Part shown: in pieces, positions 35,294-44,156 of the stretch | Layout: the number at the start of each line of letters is the position of its first letter | Numbering within the stretch: position 1 is the first letter of the stretch | DNA from: Rhodomicrobium lacus | GTDB lineage: Bacteria > Pseudomonadota > Alphaproteobacteria > Rhizobiales > Rhodomicrobiaceae | Assembly (NCBI RefSeq): GCF_003992725.1 | Contig: NZ_RZNF01000012.1 | Coordinates: 1,612,501 to 1,676,500 of the forward strand | Direction of reading: 5' to 3' | Length of the DNA: 64,000 bases | Notes under the pieces: generated by a model | Seen by the model: only the letters and a program-made list of their open reading frames with translations | Databases searched by the model: none | Told to the model about the DNA's origin: nothing | Made by a program: the position numbers and the translations under genes

Positions 35294-36718
35294 ATGGACG
35301 CGCATGACTTCCGCCGCTTCGGCCACCAGTTGATCGATTGGGTTGCGGATTACCGGGAAGGGCTCGCCAGCCGTCCCGTCATGAGCGAGGCACAGCCGGG
35401 ACAGATCCGCGCGGCCTTTCCCGCGCATCCGCCGCAAAAGGGCGGTCGGCTCGACGAAGCCGTGACCGCGCTCGACCGCGACGTGCTCCCCGGCATCACG
35501 CATTGGAACCATCCGAGCTTTTTCGCCTACTTCCCGAGCAACACGAGTTACGCGTCGATCCTTGCGGATCTCGTGATCGCCGGGCTGGGCGCGCAAGGCA
35601 TGAGCTGGCAGACGAGCCCCGCCGCGACCGAGGTGGAAGAAGTCGTCATGGACTGGCTTCGGCAGATGGTGGGGCTGACAGAATCCTTCACCGGCGTGAT
35701 CCACGATACAGCCAGCACCGCAACGCTGACTGCCCTTCTCAGCGCCCGCGAGCGCTCGTCGGGCTTCAGCCAGAACAGCCGGGGCCTTCAGTCCGCGGAG
35801 GCGCCGCTCGTGGTTTATGCCTCCGACCAAAGCCACAGCAGCATCGAAAAGGCGGCGCTGCTCGCCGGTTTCGGGCGCGATCATCTGAGGCTCATCGAGA
35901 CCGACGACGACCACGCTGTGCGGCTCGATCTTCTGGAAGCGGCCATCGCCGAGGATTTGCGCCGAGGCCTGCGTCCCTGCGCCGTCGTCGCCTGCATCGG
36001 AACCACGGGCACCACCGCCGTCGATCCGCTGGCGAAAATCGTCGAAATCGCCCAACGTTTCAGCCTGTGGCTTCACGTCGACGCGGCCATGGCGGGCACC
36101 GCGATGGTGCTGCCTGAGTGCCGCGACCACTGGGCAGGCATCGAGCGCGCCGATTCCCTCGTCTTCAATCCGCACAAGTGGATGGGCGTCGGCTTCGACT
36201 TCAGCGCTTATTACGTGCGCGATCCGGAACACCTGATCCGCGTCATGAGCACCAATCCGAGCTACCTCCAGACGAAGCAGGACGGCGCGGTGAAGAATTA
36301 TCGCGACTGGCACATCCAGCTTGGCCGTCGCTTCCGCGCGCTGAAGCTCTGGTTCCATCTGATGGATGTGGGTGTTGAAGGCGTTCAGGAGCTGCTACGC
36401 CGCGACCTTGCCAATGCGCAATGGTTCAAGGACCGCGTCGACGCCGCCGCCGAATGGGAGCGCCTCGCGCCTGTGCCTTTTCAGACCGTGTGCATCCGTC
36501 ACGTGCCCGCCGCGCTCAAGGATAATGAGGACGCGCTGAAGGCGCATAATCTGGAACTGGCCCGCAGGGTGAACGAAGGCGGCAAGGCTTACATCACGCC
36601 CGCTTTGCTGAAGCGGAGGCAAATCCTTCGCGTCAGCATCGGCGCAACCGCGACCGGGCGCGCCGAGGTGGAAGCGCTGTGGGGGCTCTTGAACGAGGCA
36701 GCCGCTGCCTCCGGCTAG
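35294..36718 (+). CDS. PLP-dependent group II decarboxylase (aromatic-L-amino-acid decarboxylase-like)
   Basis: A 474-residue pyridoxal-phosphate enzyme. The cofactor lysine is Lys295 in FNPHKWMGVGFD; the PLP-stacking block is SDQSHSSIEKAA and the aspartate site HVDAAMAGTA. The opening HWNHPSFFAYFPSNTSYAS and a TSPAATEVEEVV stretch are typical of the DOPA/tyrosine/tryptophan decarboxylase branch. Likely products are trace amines such as phenylethylamine, tyramine or tryptamine; exact substrate cannot be set. It is monocistronic, unlinked to a transporter. Confidence 0.87.
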   Translation: MDAHDFRRFGHQLIDWVADYREGLASRPVMSEAQPGQIRAAFPAHPPQKGGRLDEAVTALDRDVLPGITHWNHPSFFAYFPSNTSYASILADLVIAGLGAQGMSWQTSPAATEVEEVVMDWLRQMVGLTESFTGVIHDTASTATLTALLSARERSSGFSQNSRGLQSAEAPLVVYASDQSHSSIEKAALLAGFGRDHLRLIETDDDHAVRLDLLEAAIAEDLRRGLRPCAVVACIGTTGTTAVDPLAKIVEIAQRFSLWLHVDAAMAGTAMVLPECRDHWAGIERADSLVFNPHKWMGVGFDFSAYYVRDPEHLIRVMSTNPSYLQTKQDGAVKNYRDWHIQLGRRFRALKLWFHLMDVGVEGVQELLRRDLANAQWFKDRVDAAAEWERLAPVPFQTVCIRHVPAALKDNEDALKAHNLELARRVNEGGKAYITPALLKRRQILRVSIGATATGRAEVEALWGLLNEAAAASG

Positions 36719-36742
36719 ATTCCCGTCGATCCGAAACAGACA

Positions 36743-36795
36743 AGCTGATCGACACCATAAATCGCCAGCGGCGTTCCGCGTCCATTTACGCCACG
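36743..36795. repeat. Possible degenerate intergenic repeat, copy 1
   Basis: It shares GCTGATCGACA, CCGCGTCC and flanking positions with 48050-48100. Both lie just after a gene stop. Similarity is partial, so this is a tentative dispersed repeat. Confidence 0.3.
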
Positions 36796-36830
36796 GCGTT
36801 TGGGTTCGGCAGCTCTTCCCGCATCCCGGA

Positions 36831-37436
36831 TCAATTCAGGCCGAGTTTGACCGTCGCCTTGATCTGCGGCTTCATCTCTCGGACGATGGCGACGTTTTGC
36901 GCTGGCGGCTCCTTGGCGAGTTCCTCGCCGGCCTTGTCGAGATTTTCCTTGAGCTTCGCCTTTTGCTTCTCGTTCAGGAGCCCAAGCTTCTCAAGCTCCT
37001 TCATGGCGTTGTCCTTGTGCTTGTCGAGCGCATCGCGCGCCACGCCTCGCGACGGTCCGACCGTCAGATGCAGATAAGCCTGAGCTATGGCGCGGCCCGT
37101 ATCGGCCCAATCGGACACGTCGGAGAAGCCATGCTTGCCGGCGATGGTTTTCGCCTCGGTCTTGAGTTTTGTCTTTTTGACCGCCTTGACGACCGCGCCG
37201 ATGGGATTTTTCGAGGCGTCCTGATCCGCGCTCGCTTGAAGCCCCTCGGTGATCGCGATGGCGCGCATCTCGGTGAACGAATCGAGGAAGCGCGTCACGC
37301 TCTCGCGCGTGAGTTCCCCATCCTTCGCGGCCGCTGATCCGATGGTCGGACTGACAGCCGCAGCGAGCACCACTAGAATGAAACCGAACAATTTTCGCAG
37401 GTCGAACTTCCAAAAATCGTTCACGCGCAGATCCAT
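36831..37436 (-). CDS. Exported helical protein, function unknown
   Basis: A 201-residue protein. A basic, aromatic start (MDLRVNDFWKFDLRKLFGF) leads into a hydrophobic signal or anchor segment ending SPTIGSAAA. The rest is helix-forming and lysine-rich (DALDKHKDNAMKELEKLGLL and QKAKLKENLDKAGEELAKE), with a conserved-looking TRFLDSFTEMRAIA near residue 50. GGGGAAAAG precedes the start at 37436; the longer open frame upstream is probably not translated. I recognise no family. It is divergent from the thioesterase gene. Confidence 0.65.
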   Translation of the reverse strand: MDLRVNDFWKFDLRKLFGFILVVLAAAVSPTIGSAAAKDGELTRESVTRFLDSFTEMRAIAITEGLQASADQDASKNPIGAVVKAVKKTKLKTEAKTIAGKHGFSDVSDWADTGRAIAQAYLHLTVGPSRGVARDALDKHKDNAMKELEKLGLLNEKQKAKLKENLDKAGEELAKEPPAQNVAIVREMKPQIKATVKLGLN

Positions 37437-37509
37437 ATTCTTTTCCCCCCGGCGTAACGGCCGTGCCCGTGATCCCGCGAAATCTTGGTGAAATAACGGA
37501 GATGCCATC

Positions 37510-37959
37510 TTGGACTCCCACGATAACGCGAAGCTGATCCCACCGAAGATGACGGCGGACGAGGTTAACGCCTTTCTCGCGCAGGTCTTTCCACAGGTCT
37601 CCATCGGGCGTTCCTACCGGGTCGAGGAAACCCGCCACGGTTTCGCACGCATGCGCATGGTCTACGGCGACCACCTGTTGCGGCCCGGCGGCACGATTTC
37701 GGGGCCCGCGATGTTCACGCTCGCGGACGTGGCGATGTATGCGGCGGTTCTCGCCTCCATCGGTCCGGTGGCGCTTGCGGTGACGACGAGCCTGACGATC
37801 AACTTTCTCAGAAAGCCCGAGCCGCGCGACATGATCGGCGAGGCGCGCATGCTGAAACTCGGCACGCGGCTTGCGGTGGGCGAGATCGCGCTGCATTCGG
37901 ATGGCGAAAGCCAGCTTGCGGCCCACGCAACGGCGACCTATTCGGTGCCTCCGCATTGA
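37510..37959 (+). CDS. PaaI-type hotdog thioesterase
   Basis: A 149-residue single hotdog domain of the PaaI/YbgC-like group that hydrolyses acyl- or phenylacyl-CoA esters. The helix and catalytic region GGTISGPAMFTLADVAMYAAV correspond to the family block with Gly-Pro/Asp positions; TTSLTINFLRKP is the conserved strand pair. The start is TTG at 37510 with GGAGA seven bases upstream; an in-frame ATG at 37549 is the alternative. It is followed by the palindromic promoter of rplM. Confidence 0.8.
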   Translation: MDSHDNAKLIPPKMTADEVNAFLAQVFPQVSIGRSYRVEETRHGFARMRMVYGDHLLRPGGTISGPAMFTLADVAMYAAVLASIGPVALAVTTSLTINFLRKPEPRDMIGEARMLKLGTRLAVGEIALHSDGESQLAAHATATYSVPPH

Positions 37960-37997
37960 GGTATCATGACACCGTCTTATGTGGTATTATAATACCA
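37960..37997. promoter_or_regulatory. Two palindromic operators over the rplM promoter
   Basis: GGTATCATGACACC (37960-37973, imperfect) and TGGTATTATAATACCA (37982-37997, a perfect 16-base palindrome) share the pattern GGTAT-N4-ATACC with centres 23 bases apart, about two helical turns. They cover both the -35 and -10 elements of the best rplM promoter. Confidence 0.6.
37966..37993 (+). promoter_or_regulatory. Primary promoter of rplM-rpsI
   Basis: ATGACA (37966-37971), 16-base spacer, exact TATAAT (37988-37993). The -10 lies inside the perfect palindrome. The implied leader is about 145 bases. Confidence 0.65.
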
Positions 37998-38055
37998 TTA
38001 TCATAATCCATTGTTTTTGCGTCGCTATTTTTCGATGCATCCCGGGCGCGTGCCG

Positions 38056-38084
38056 TTGACAGGGCCCGTCTGGTCAACTATCTG
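38056..38084 (+). promoter_or_regulatory. Possible second rplM promoter
   Basis: Exact TTGACA (38056-38061), 17-base spacer, TATCTG (38079-38084). Start would fall just before the leader hairpin. Confidence 0.35.
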
Positions 38085-38090
38085 TTGTCG

Positions 38091-38122
38091 CCAATCGGGC
38101 CATGCGGCCCCTTTTTTATTGG
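38091..38122 (+). terminator. Leader hairpin with T-run before rplM (possible attenuator)
   Basis: GGGCC (38097-38101), loop ATGC, GGCCC (38106-38110), then C and six T. CCAAT (38091-38095) and ATTGG (38118-38122) can close a longer stem outside. It lies 25 bases upstream of the L13 start, so could stop read-through from the thioesterase gene or attenuate the ribosomal operon. Confidence 0.5.
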
Positions 38123-38146
38123 AGCCCGGCCCGGCCGGACATTCTC

Positions 38147-38614
38147 ATGGCAACCTATTCCGCTAAACCATCTGAAATCGAGAAGAAGTGGATTCTGATC
38201 GATGCCGAGGGCCTCGTGGTCGGCCGCCTGGCGACGATCATCGCGAACCGCCTGCGCGGCAAGCACAAGCCCACCTTCACCCCGCATATGGATGACGGCG
38301 ACAACATCATCGTCATCAACGCCGCGAAGGTCGTCTTCACCGGCAATAAGCTGCACGACAAGGTCTACTACCGCCACACCAACCATCCCGGCGGCATCAA
38401 GGAACGGCGCCCGTTTGAAGTGCTCGGCGGCAAATTTCCCGGTCGCGTGCTCGAAAAGGCCGTTGAGCGCATGGTTCCGCGCGGTCCGCTCGGTCGCAAG
38501 CAGATGACGAACCTGCGCATCTATCCGGGGGCGGAGCATCCGCATGCGGCGCAAAATCCTGAGACGCTCGATGTTCGGGCTCTGAATTCCAAGAACGTGG
38601 CGAGGGTTCGCTAA
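38147..38614 (+). CDS. rplM: 50S ribosomal protein L13
   Basis: A 155-residue primary assembly protein of the large subunit. Family blocks are [52 protein letters not shown] and [23 protein letters not shown]. The start is ATG at 38147 ([10 protein letters not shown]); an upstream frame lacks family similarity. It overlaps the rpsI start by one base, the universal rplM-rpsI pair. Confidence 0.97.
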   Translation: MATYSAKPSEIEKKWILIDAEGLVVGRLATIIANRLRGKHKPTFTPHMDDGDNIIVINAAKVVFTGNKLHDKVYYRHTNHPGGIKERRPFEVLGGKFPGRVLEKAVERMVPRGPLGRKQMTNLRIYPGAEHPHAAQNPETLDVRALNSKNVARVR

Positions 38615-39108
38615 TGTCTGAGACAGCAAAGACTTTTTCGGGTCTCGACAAGGGCGCCGCTGCGGCCGCTCCCGTCGCCGACGACCGTTCGCGTCCGGTT
38701 CACGTGCAGAAGCTTGACGCTCACGGCCGCGCCTATGCGACCGGCAAGCGCAAGAACGCAGTCGCTCGCGTCTGGGTGAAGCCCGGCGTCGGCAAGATCG
38801 TGGTCAACGACAAGGACCATGAGGCTTATTTCGCGCGCCCCGTGCTCCAGATGATCCTGAAGCAGCCGCTCGTGACCGCCAACCGCCTCAGCCAGTACGA
38901 CATTTACGCGACCGTTGCCGGCGGCGGCCTTTCGGGACAGGCGGGCGCGGTGCGCCATGGTCTGTCCAAGGCGCTCACCTATTACGAGCCGGAGCTTCGC
39001 ACGGTCCTCAAGAAGGAAGGCTTCCTCACCCGCGACAGCCGCGTGGTGGAACGCAAGAAGTACGGCAAGGCGAAGGCCCGCCGCAGCTTCCAGTTCTCGA
39101 AGCGCTAA
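38614..39108 (+). CDS. rpsI: 30S ribosomal protein S9
   Basis: A 164-residue small-subunit protein whose C-terminal tail reaches the P-site tRNA. The core [35 protein letters not shown] and terminal [17 protein letters not shown] are all present. An N-terminal extension of about 35 residues, common in alphaproteobacteria, precedes the core. Translation is coupled to rplM by a one-base overlap. A strong terminator follows. Confidence 0.97.
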   Translation: MSETAKTFSGLDKGAAAAAPVADDRSRPVHVQKLDAHGRAYATGKRKNAVARVWVKPGVGKIVVNDKDHEAYFARPVLQMILKQPLVTANRLSQYDIYATVAGGGLSGQAGAVRHGLSKALTYYEPELRTVLKKEGFLTRDSRVVERKKYGKAKARRSFQFSKR

Positions 39109-39148
39109 TGGCGAGGGCGCTTCGGGCGCTCTCGATTTCCAGTCGATC

Positions 39149-39188
39149 AACCCGCCTTCCGGTGTTAAACCGAAAGGCGGGTTTTTTT
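39149..39188 (+). terminator. Intrinsic terminator of rplM-rpsI
   Basis: AACCCGCCTTCCGGT (39149-39163) pairs with ACCGAAAGGCGGGTT (from 39168) around a short loop, with one mismatch, followed by a T-run. A clear rho-independent terminator. Confidence 0.9.
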
Positions 39189-39252
39189 ATTGCGATGTCG
39201 CCATCACCTCATCGGGCAATGGAGGTGGGCGCAGTCCGCAAAGAGGCTTGAT

Positions 39253-40308
39253 ATGCCAAATACCACGGGCAAAAAAATCAAAATCGGCGTGATCGGCGCG
39301 AGCGGCTACACGGGAGCGGATCTCATCCGTCTGGCCGCTTGCCATCCGGGCATCGAAATCGCGGCGCTCGCCGCGAATACGCACGCGGGCAAGCCGCTCT
39401 CCGACGTTTTCCCGCATCTCGGCTTCGTGGATGCGCCGCCGCTCGTCAAGGCGGAGGAAGTCGACTGGTCGAGCCTCGATGCGGTGTTCTGCGGCCTTCC
39501 GCACGGCACCGCGCAGGACATCATCGCCACGCTCCCCGAGCGCGTGAAGGTGATCGACATGTCTGCCGATTTCCGGCTGAAGGACACATCCACCTACGCC
39601 AAATGGTACGGTCGCGAGCATGCCGCGCCGCATCTTCTCGAAGGCGCAGCCTATGGCCTGACGGAGCACAATCGCGAGGCGATCCGGGCCGCGCGCCTCG
39701 TCGCCTGTCCGGGCTGCTATCCGACCGCAACGCTGCTCGCGCTGCTTCCGCTCGTCGCCGCGAAGCTTGTCGAGGCCGACGACATCATCGTCGACGCGAA
39801 GTCTGGCGTGTCCGGCGCGGGCCGCTCGCTGAAACAGAACATCCTGTTCTCGGAGGCGGGCGAGGGGCTGTCACCCTACGCGATCGCCGGCCATCGGCAT
39901 GCGCCCGAAATCGAGCAGGAAATATCGAAGGCGGCGGGCGCGACCGTGTTCGTGAACTTCACGCCGCATCTCGTCCCGATGAGCCGCGGCGAACTCGTAA
40001 CGGCCTATGTGAAGCTCAAGGGCGCGCACACGGCCGCCGATCTCGCCGCCGCCTTGGCCGAGCGCTACGCGGGCGAACCGTTCGTCAGGCTTGCGCCCAA
40101 GGGCACACTGCCTTCCACACAGTTCGTGCGTGGCTCAAATTTCTGTCTGATAGGCGTTTATGCCGACCGCATACCGGGCCGCGCCATCGTCGTTTCCACC
40201 ATCGACAACCTCGTGAAGGGGTCTGCCGGGCAGGCGGTGCAGAATTTCAACCTCATGTTCGGCTTCGAGGAAACGGCGGGCATCGCCCAGCAACCCCTGT
40301 TCCCCTGA
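39253..40308 (+). CDS. argC: N-acetyl-gamma-glutamyl-phosphate reductase
   Basis: A 351-residue NADPH-dependent reductase, third step of arginine synthesis. The Rossmann start KIGVIGASGYTGADLIRLA is near residue 10. The catalytic cysteine is in VACPGCYPTA (near residue 158) and a histidine in GHRHAPEIEQE. The SGVSGAGRS loop is also present. Length fits the standard bacterial type. The chosen start is ATG at 39253; an open frame continues upstream into the rpsI terminator and is not real. It is not next to other arg genes. Confidence 0.95.
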   Translation: MPNTTGKKIKIGVIGASGYTGADLIRLAACHPGIEIAALAANTHAGKPLSDVFPHLGFVDAPPLVKAEEVDWSSLDAVFCGLPHGTAQDIIATLPERVKVIDMSADFRLKDTSTYAKWYGREHAAPHLLEGAAYGLTEHNREAIRAARLVACPGCYPTATLLALLPLVAAKLVEADDIIVDAKSGVSGAGRSLKQNILFSEAGEGLSPYAIAGHRHAPEIEQEISKAAGATVFVNFTPHLVPMSRGELVTAYVKLKGAHTAADLAAALAERYAGEPFVRLAPKGTLPSTQFVRGSNFCLIGVYADRIPGRAIVVSTIDNLVKGSAGQAVQNFNLMFGFEETAGIAQQPLFP

Positions 40309-40448
40309 TCGAGCCGAAACTTGCATGGGAAACACATCGGGGTAAAAAATCCGATGTCTACCGAAATGACATAAACTCGTGCCGGGCGGTGTGGTAAGAG
40401 CCCCTATCTCACGACCAATCGACATTCGTTCGGCATCAGAGGACAACC

Positions 40449-40943
40449 ATGGTCCGAAACGTTCTCATCGCCGTCTTGGCCCTCGCGCTTGCGGGCCTTG
40501 CCTACCAATATCAGCTGGTTACCGCCTCTGTGGACCAGCAAGCGAAGCTTGTGATCGAAACGCGGGACAAGGCCGAGAAGGAATTGCAGGCCTTGCGCGA
40601 CAAGCTCGCGGCGGAAGAACGCGCGCGTCAGGGATTCGAGAAGGACGCGAAGGCCGTGTCCGCGAAGCTCGCCGAGGAACAGACGGCGCGCGATGCCGCC
40701 GAGCATGCCGCGCAAGCCAAGCAGGCTGAACTTCAGAGCGCGCTCGATGCCGCGCAGCACGCAGCCAAAGCCGCGCAAGCGAGGCACGCCGAACTTCAGA
40801 GCGCGCTCGACGCCGCGCAGCAGGATGCGCGGCAGGCTCACGAGTCGCTCGACCGCGTTCAGCGCGAGAAGGAAAACGCAGAGCTGACCGCCAAACAGGC
40901 GCTGGAAACCCTCGCCCGCGAGAAGAAGCCGCCAAGGGGATGA
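40449..40943 (+). CDS. Membrane-anchored coiled-coil protein with internal duplication
   Basis: A 164-residue protein with one N-terminal membrane or signal segment (VLIAVLALALAGLAYQYQLV) and a continuous alanine/glutamate/lysine-rich coiled coil to the end. Residues 87-128 consist of two almost identical 21-residue units (AAQAKQAELQSALDAAQHAAK and its relative), each exactly three heptads. Function is unknown; it may be a periplasmic spacer rod, or the signal may be cleaved. It is monocistronic after argC. Confidence 0.7.
   Translation: MVRNVLIAVLALALAGLAYQYQLVTASVDQQAKLVIETRDKAEKELQALRDKLAAEERARQGFEKDAKAVSAKLAEEQTARDAAEHAAQAKQAELQSALDAAQHAAKAAQARHAELQSALDAAQQDARQAHESLDRVQREKENAELTAKQALETLAREKKPPRG
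40707..40832 (+). repeat. Tandem 63-bp direct repeat within the coiled-coil gene
   Basis: Units 40707-40769 and 40770-40832 are nearly identical, each coding 21 residues. Differences are mostly near the unit ends, showing a fairly recent duplication. Confidence 0.85.
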
Positions 40944-41147
40944 AGTGTCTCGCCTTGAACCTTGCGCAGTCATAAGCGGCTCGCGGTGACCTGAAACAGC
41001 GCATCCGTTTCAGCGACAATGCGGCCTTTCCCCCTTCCCGATCCGGCTTCGCTGCAATGCAATGCGGCGGGTTCGACCCTTCGCAATCTCGTCCCGCCCT
41101 TTCTCGCGCGCTGGCCTGTCGCTGGGTCGCCATTGTGGTGCTTCTCA

Positions 41148-42668
41148 CTAAAACCGGATGCCGAAGGGCAATCTCGCCCGGCGGCGGAGTGGTTTGCGGC
41201 GTGTCTCAACTGCCTTGCGAGCGCGCGGCTTTTCGACCGACCCCTCCGCATTGGGTTTCGGTATCGCCGCCTCGCGCACGGCGGGTGCAACCGCTGGAAC
41301 GGGAGCGGGCGCTACCGTCACTGGCTTCTCGCTCGGCGGCGCCTTGCCGCTAACGGGAACCGGTGGGAGCGGCGGACCGTATACGACCGGCGTTTCCTTC
41401 GGCGGTAACGCGCCAACCACTGGAACGGGCGTCGCCGCCTGCTTCGCAGCCAGCGCCGCCGCTCTCCGCTGCGCCTCACGCGCGCGTGCCTCCGCACCCG
41501 TGAAATCGCACAGAGGGCTTCGCCGCTCCGTCATGTCGAGATGGAAGTGGTTGCCGTGCGCCTCGTTCGCCTCCGGCCCAAGCGTGGTGCCGAAGATGCG
41601 GCATGCGCCCGCGTGAATGTCGCGCAGGAAGGCCGCTCGCTCGTCGCCCGCAGCCCAATGCTCGTCGAGCGCGATTTTCTCGCCCCGCGCGGTAACGAAT
41701 GAGCCGATGTCGAGCGCATTCGCATAGGCGTGCTGACTGATGCGCTGCGAAAAGCCGCCATTGCGCGAGCGGCAGTCGTAGCCCGACATCGCCCCGACGC
41801 GCACTACGACAGCGTTGAGATGTTCCTTCGCCTTCGGCTGCACGACCTCCGTGAACCAGCGCCGCATCGCTTCACCCAGTTTGCAGGTGATCGTCGGCGC
41901 GGGCGCGAACATGGCAGCGGGGCCGACCTTGTCTTCGAGCGCCTTAAGCCGGATCGGCGCGGGCGCGCCGCAAGCCCCTTCGCGCAGCGGGTTGAGGCGC
42001 TCATAGACGACGCCCAGCGCGGGGAGGCGCCAGTCGCAATCGCGCCGTGCCGCTTCGATTTCAGCTTGCGTCCAGACGGGCGGCGGGGGCGGCGGGCCAT
42101 AAATTTCGGTCGCCGATGAGGGGGGGGAAACGGCAAGCGACGGCGACGGAGGAGCCTTCTGCATGTCGGCAGCCTTGGACGGATCGTCAGGCGTTGACGC
42201 CAGCGACGGCGGTGGCGAAGGACCGCGCTGCACTTCCGGCGCAGCGCCCTTCGGAGCAAGCGTCACCGTGGCTTCGGGCAGTTGCGGCGGTTCCGGGGGA
42301 GCCTGAACCTCCGAGGCTACGCCGGAAGCCGTCTCAGGCGCCACCGGAAAGGCGGGAAGCGGCAGCCGCTCGCGAACCTCACGCGGGTCGGATTTGCTCC
42401 CGGCGGCGGGCGTGTCCTTTCTCGCATCCTGTGGCTGCCGACGGTCCGACGGTTCCGCTCGGTTTTTCACCGGGGTGCGCGTGCGCCTGTGCCGATAGCT
42501 GCGATGTCTGCGGCGCACCTCCATGGCCAGCGAGGGCGGCGCCTTCACGGTTTCAAAAGCAACGACCGGTGCAGCCGACAAGGGCGGCGGCAACAGGAAC
42601 CAGCTCGTCAACCCTGCAACGCCCGCCAGGAAAACGGCCCATCGATGGCACCGCACCGAAACATGCAT
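41148..42668 (-). CDS. Extensin-like C-terminal (LAS-type) peptidase-fold protein
   Basis: A 506-residue exported protein. A signal or anchor (WAVFLAGVAGLTSWFLLPP) is followed by a long Pro/Arg/Glu-rich disordered region (about 35-205). The Extensin_C domain spans roughly 205-385: cysteine-rich DCDWRLPALGVVYERL, then SQHAYANALDIGSF and HGNHFHLDM, which mimic the His/Asp and His-x-His zinc site of LAS (VanY-like) peptidoglycan peptidases. A second proline-rich tail (about 390-506) ends in basic residues. A cell-wall peptidase or peptidoglycan-binding role in the periplasm is likely. Confidence 0.83.
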   Translation of the reverse strand: MHVSVRCHRWAVFLAGVAGLTSWFLLPPPLSAAPVVAFETVKAPPSLAMEVRRRHRSYRHRRTRTPVKNRAEPSDRRQPQDARKDTPAAGSKSDPREVRERLPLPAFPVAPETASGVASEVQAPPEPPQLPEATVTLAPKGAAPEVQRGPSPPPSLASTPDDPSKAADMQKAPPSPSLAVSPPSSATEIYGPPPPPPVWTQAEIEAARRDCDWRLPALGVVYERLNPLREGACGAPAPIRLKALEDKVGPAAMFAPAPTITCKLGEAMRRWFTEVVQPKAKEHLNAVVVRVGAMSGYDCRSRNGGFSQRISQHAYANALDIGSFVTARGEKIALDEHWAAGDERAAFLRDIHAGACRIFGTTLGPEANEAHGNHFHLDMTERRSPLCDFTGAEARAREAQRRAAALAAKQAATPVPVVGALPPKETPVVYGPPLPPVPVSGKAPPSEKPVTVAPAPVPAVAPAVREAAIPKPNAEGSVEKPRARKAVETRRKPLRRRARLPFGIRF

Positions 42669-42793
42669 GCGAGATTATCCAAATCGGTTGACGATGACTG
42701 GATAGCGACGAAACGATTGATGTAATCGGCTGCTTATATTCAGCTATTCGACACGCTTCCCCTTAGATCTGCTTCCAATGTCCCGGGATGCGC

Positions 42794-44152
42794 TTATGCA
42801 AGCGCTCCTTCGGTTTCGGCGCTTTCCCCCTCGCGCGGCAGCGGCCGGATGCGGTCTTCCAGATGTTTGAGCGGCGCGGGGCACGGCCCGCCATAAGCCC
42901 AGTCGAGCAGTTCCACGGTGTGCACGATGGGGAACGGTCCCGAGAGCTGGCTTATGCAGCCGACATTGCCGCTCGCCACGACATCGGGCTTCACGCTGGC
43001 GATAGCCTGAAGCTTGCGTTCCCTCAGTTGCTTCGCGAGGTCCGGCTGCAACATGTTGTACGTGCCCGCGGAGCCGCAGCAGATGTGCCCCTCCGGAATT
43101 TCGACGACGGTGAAGCCCGCGTTGCGCAGAAGCTGGCGTGGTTCCTCGATCACGCGCTGGCCGTGCTGCATCGAGCAGGAGGATTGATAGGCCACGCGGA
43201 TGTCGCTCCAACCGACGGGCGCATCGATCTTCCGCGAGGCTGCAAATTCGGAAACATCCTTCGCCAGGCTCGACACATAACGCGCCTTTTCAGCGTAGGC
43301 CGGGTCATCGGCGAACAGATGCGCGTAGTCCTTCACGGTCGAACCACAGCCCGATGCGTTGATGACGATGGCATCGATCGGACCGCTCTCGCGGGCGTCT
43401 TGCCAAATGTCGATGTTGGCCTTGGCCATCGCCTTCGCCTCGGCTTCCTTGCCCATGTGCAACGTAAGGGAGCCACAACAGCCCTCATTTTCCGAAAGCA
43501 CGACGTCGTAACCGATGTGGTTCAGAAAACGCACGGTCGAGTCGTTGATGTTCGGCTTCAGCACCCGTTGCACGCAGCCGCGCAACAGCAAGACGCGGCC
43601 ACGGCGCGGCTTCTCCGTCTTCACCGTCGCGGCTTGCGTATACACGCCACTTTTGACCCGGCCGCGTGGCGCCAGATTGAGCATCGCCCCGATGGTCTTG
43701 AATCGCGAGCGGATCAGGAGCCGCCGGAAGGGAAGAGCGAGGAAAACGCCGCCGAGCGCCATGCGGAAACGCTTGGGGTAAGGCAGTATGGCACGCAGCA
43801 GTTTGCGGATCGCCTCATCCGCCGGAGCGCGTCTGGACGAGGTTTCTATGATCTGGCGCGCATAGTCGGACAGATGCCGATAGTCGACGCCGCTCGGACA
43901 CGTCGTCATGCAAGAATAGCACGAAAGACATCGATCGAGATGCGGGCGCACCTGCTTCGGCGTGGCCTTGCCTTCGAGCATCGTCTTGATGAGATAGATG
44001 CGTCCGCGCGGGCTGTCGCGTTCATCGCCGAGCATCAGGTAGGTCGGGCAAGTCGCAATACAGAACCCGCAATGCACGCATTTGCGAAGGATCGCGTCGG
44101 CCTCCTTCATGCGAGGGTCGCGAAGCTGAGCGAGCGTGAAGTTCGTTTCCAT
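42794..44152 (-). CDS. glcF: Glycolate oxidase iron-sulfur subunit
   Basis: A 452-residue subunit of membrane-associated glycolate dehydrogenase, passing electrons from GlcDE to the quinone pool. Two 4Fe-4S motifs are present: CVHCGFCIATCPTY (near residue 25) and CLSCYSCMTTCPSG (near 73). Two CCG cysteine-rich domains follow (ENEGCCGSLTLHMGKE and PEGHICCGSAGTYNMLQP). The gene is the last of glcD-glcE-glcF, 4 bp after glcE. Together they oxidise glycolate to glyoxylate. Confidence 0.94.
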   Translation of the reverse strand: METNFTLAQLRDPRMKEADAILRKCVHCGFCIATCPTYLMLGDERDSPRGRIYLIKTMLEGKATPKQVRPHLDRCLSCYSCMTTCPSGVDYRHLSDYARQIIETSSRRAPADEAIRKLLRAILPYPKRFRMALGGVFLALPFRRLLIRSRFKTIGAMLNLAPRGRVKSGVYTQAATVKTEKPRRGRVLLLRGCVQRVLKPNINDSTVRFLNHIGYDVVLSENEGCCGSLTLHMGKEAEAKAMAKANIDIWQDARESGPIDAIVINASGCGSTVKDYAHLFADDPAYAEKARYVSSLAKDVSEFAASRKIDAPVGWSDIRVAYQSSCSMQHGQRVIEEPRQLLRNAGFTVVEIPEGHICCGSAGTYNMLQPDLAKQLRERKLQAIASVKPDVVASGNVGCISQLSGPFPIVHTVELLDWAYGGPCPAPLKHLEDRIRPLPREGESAETEGALA

Positions 44153-44156
44153 GCGC

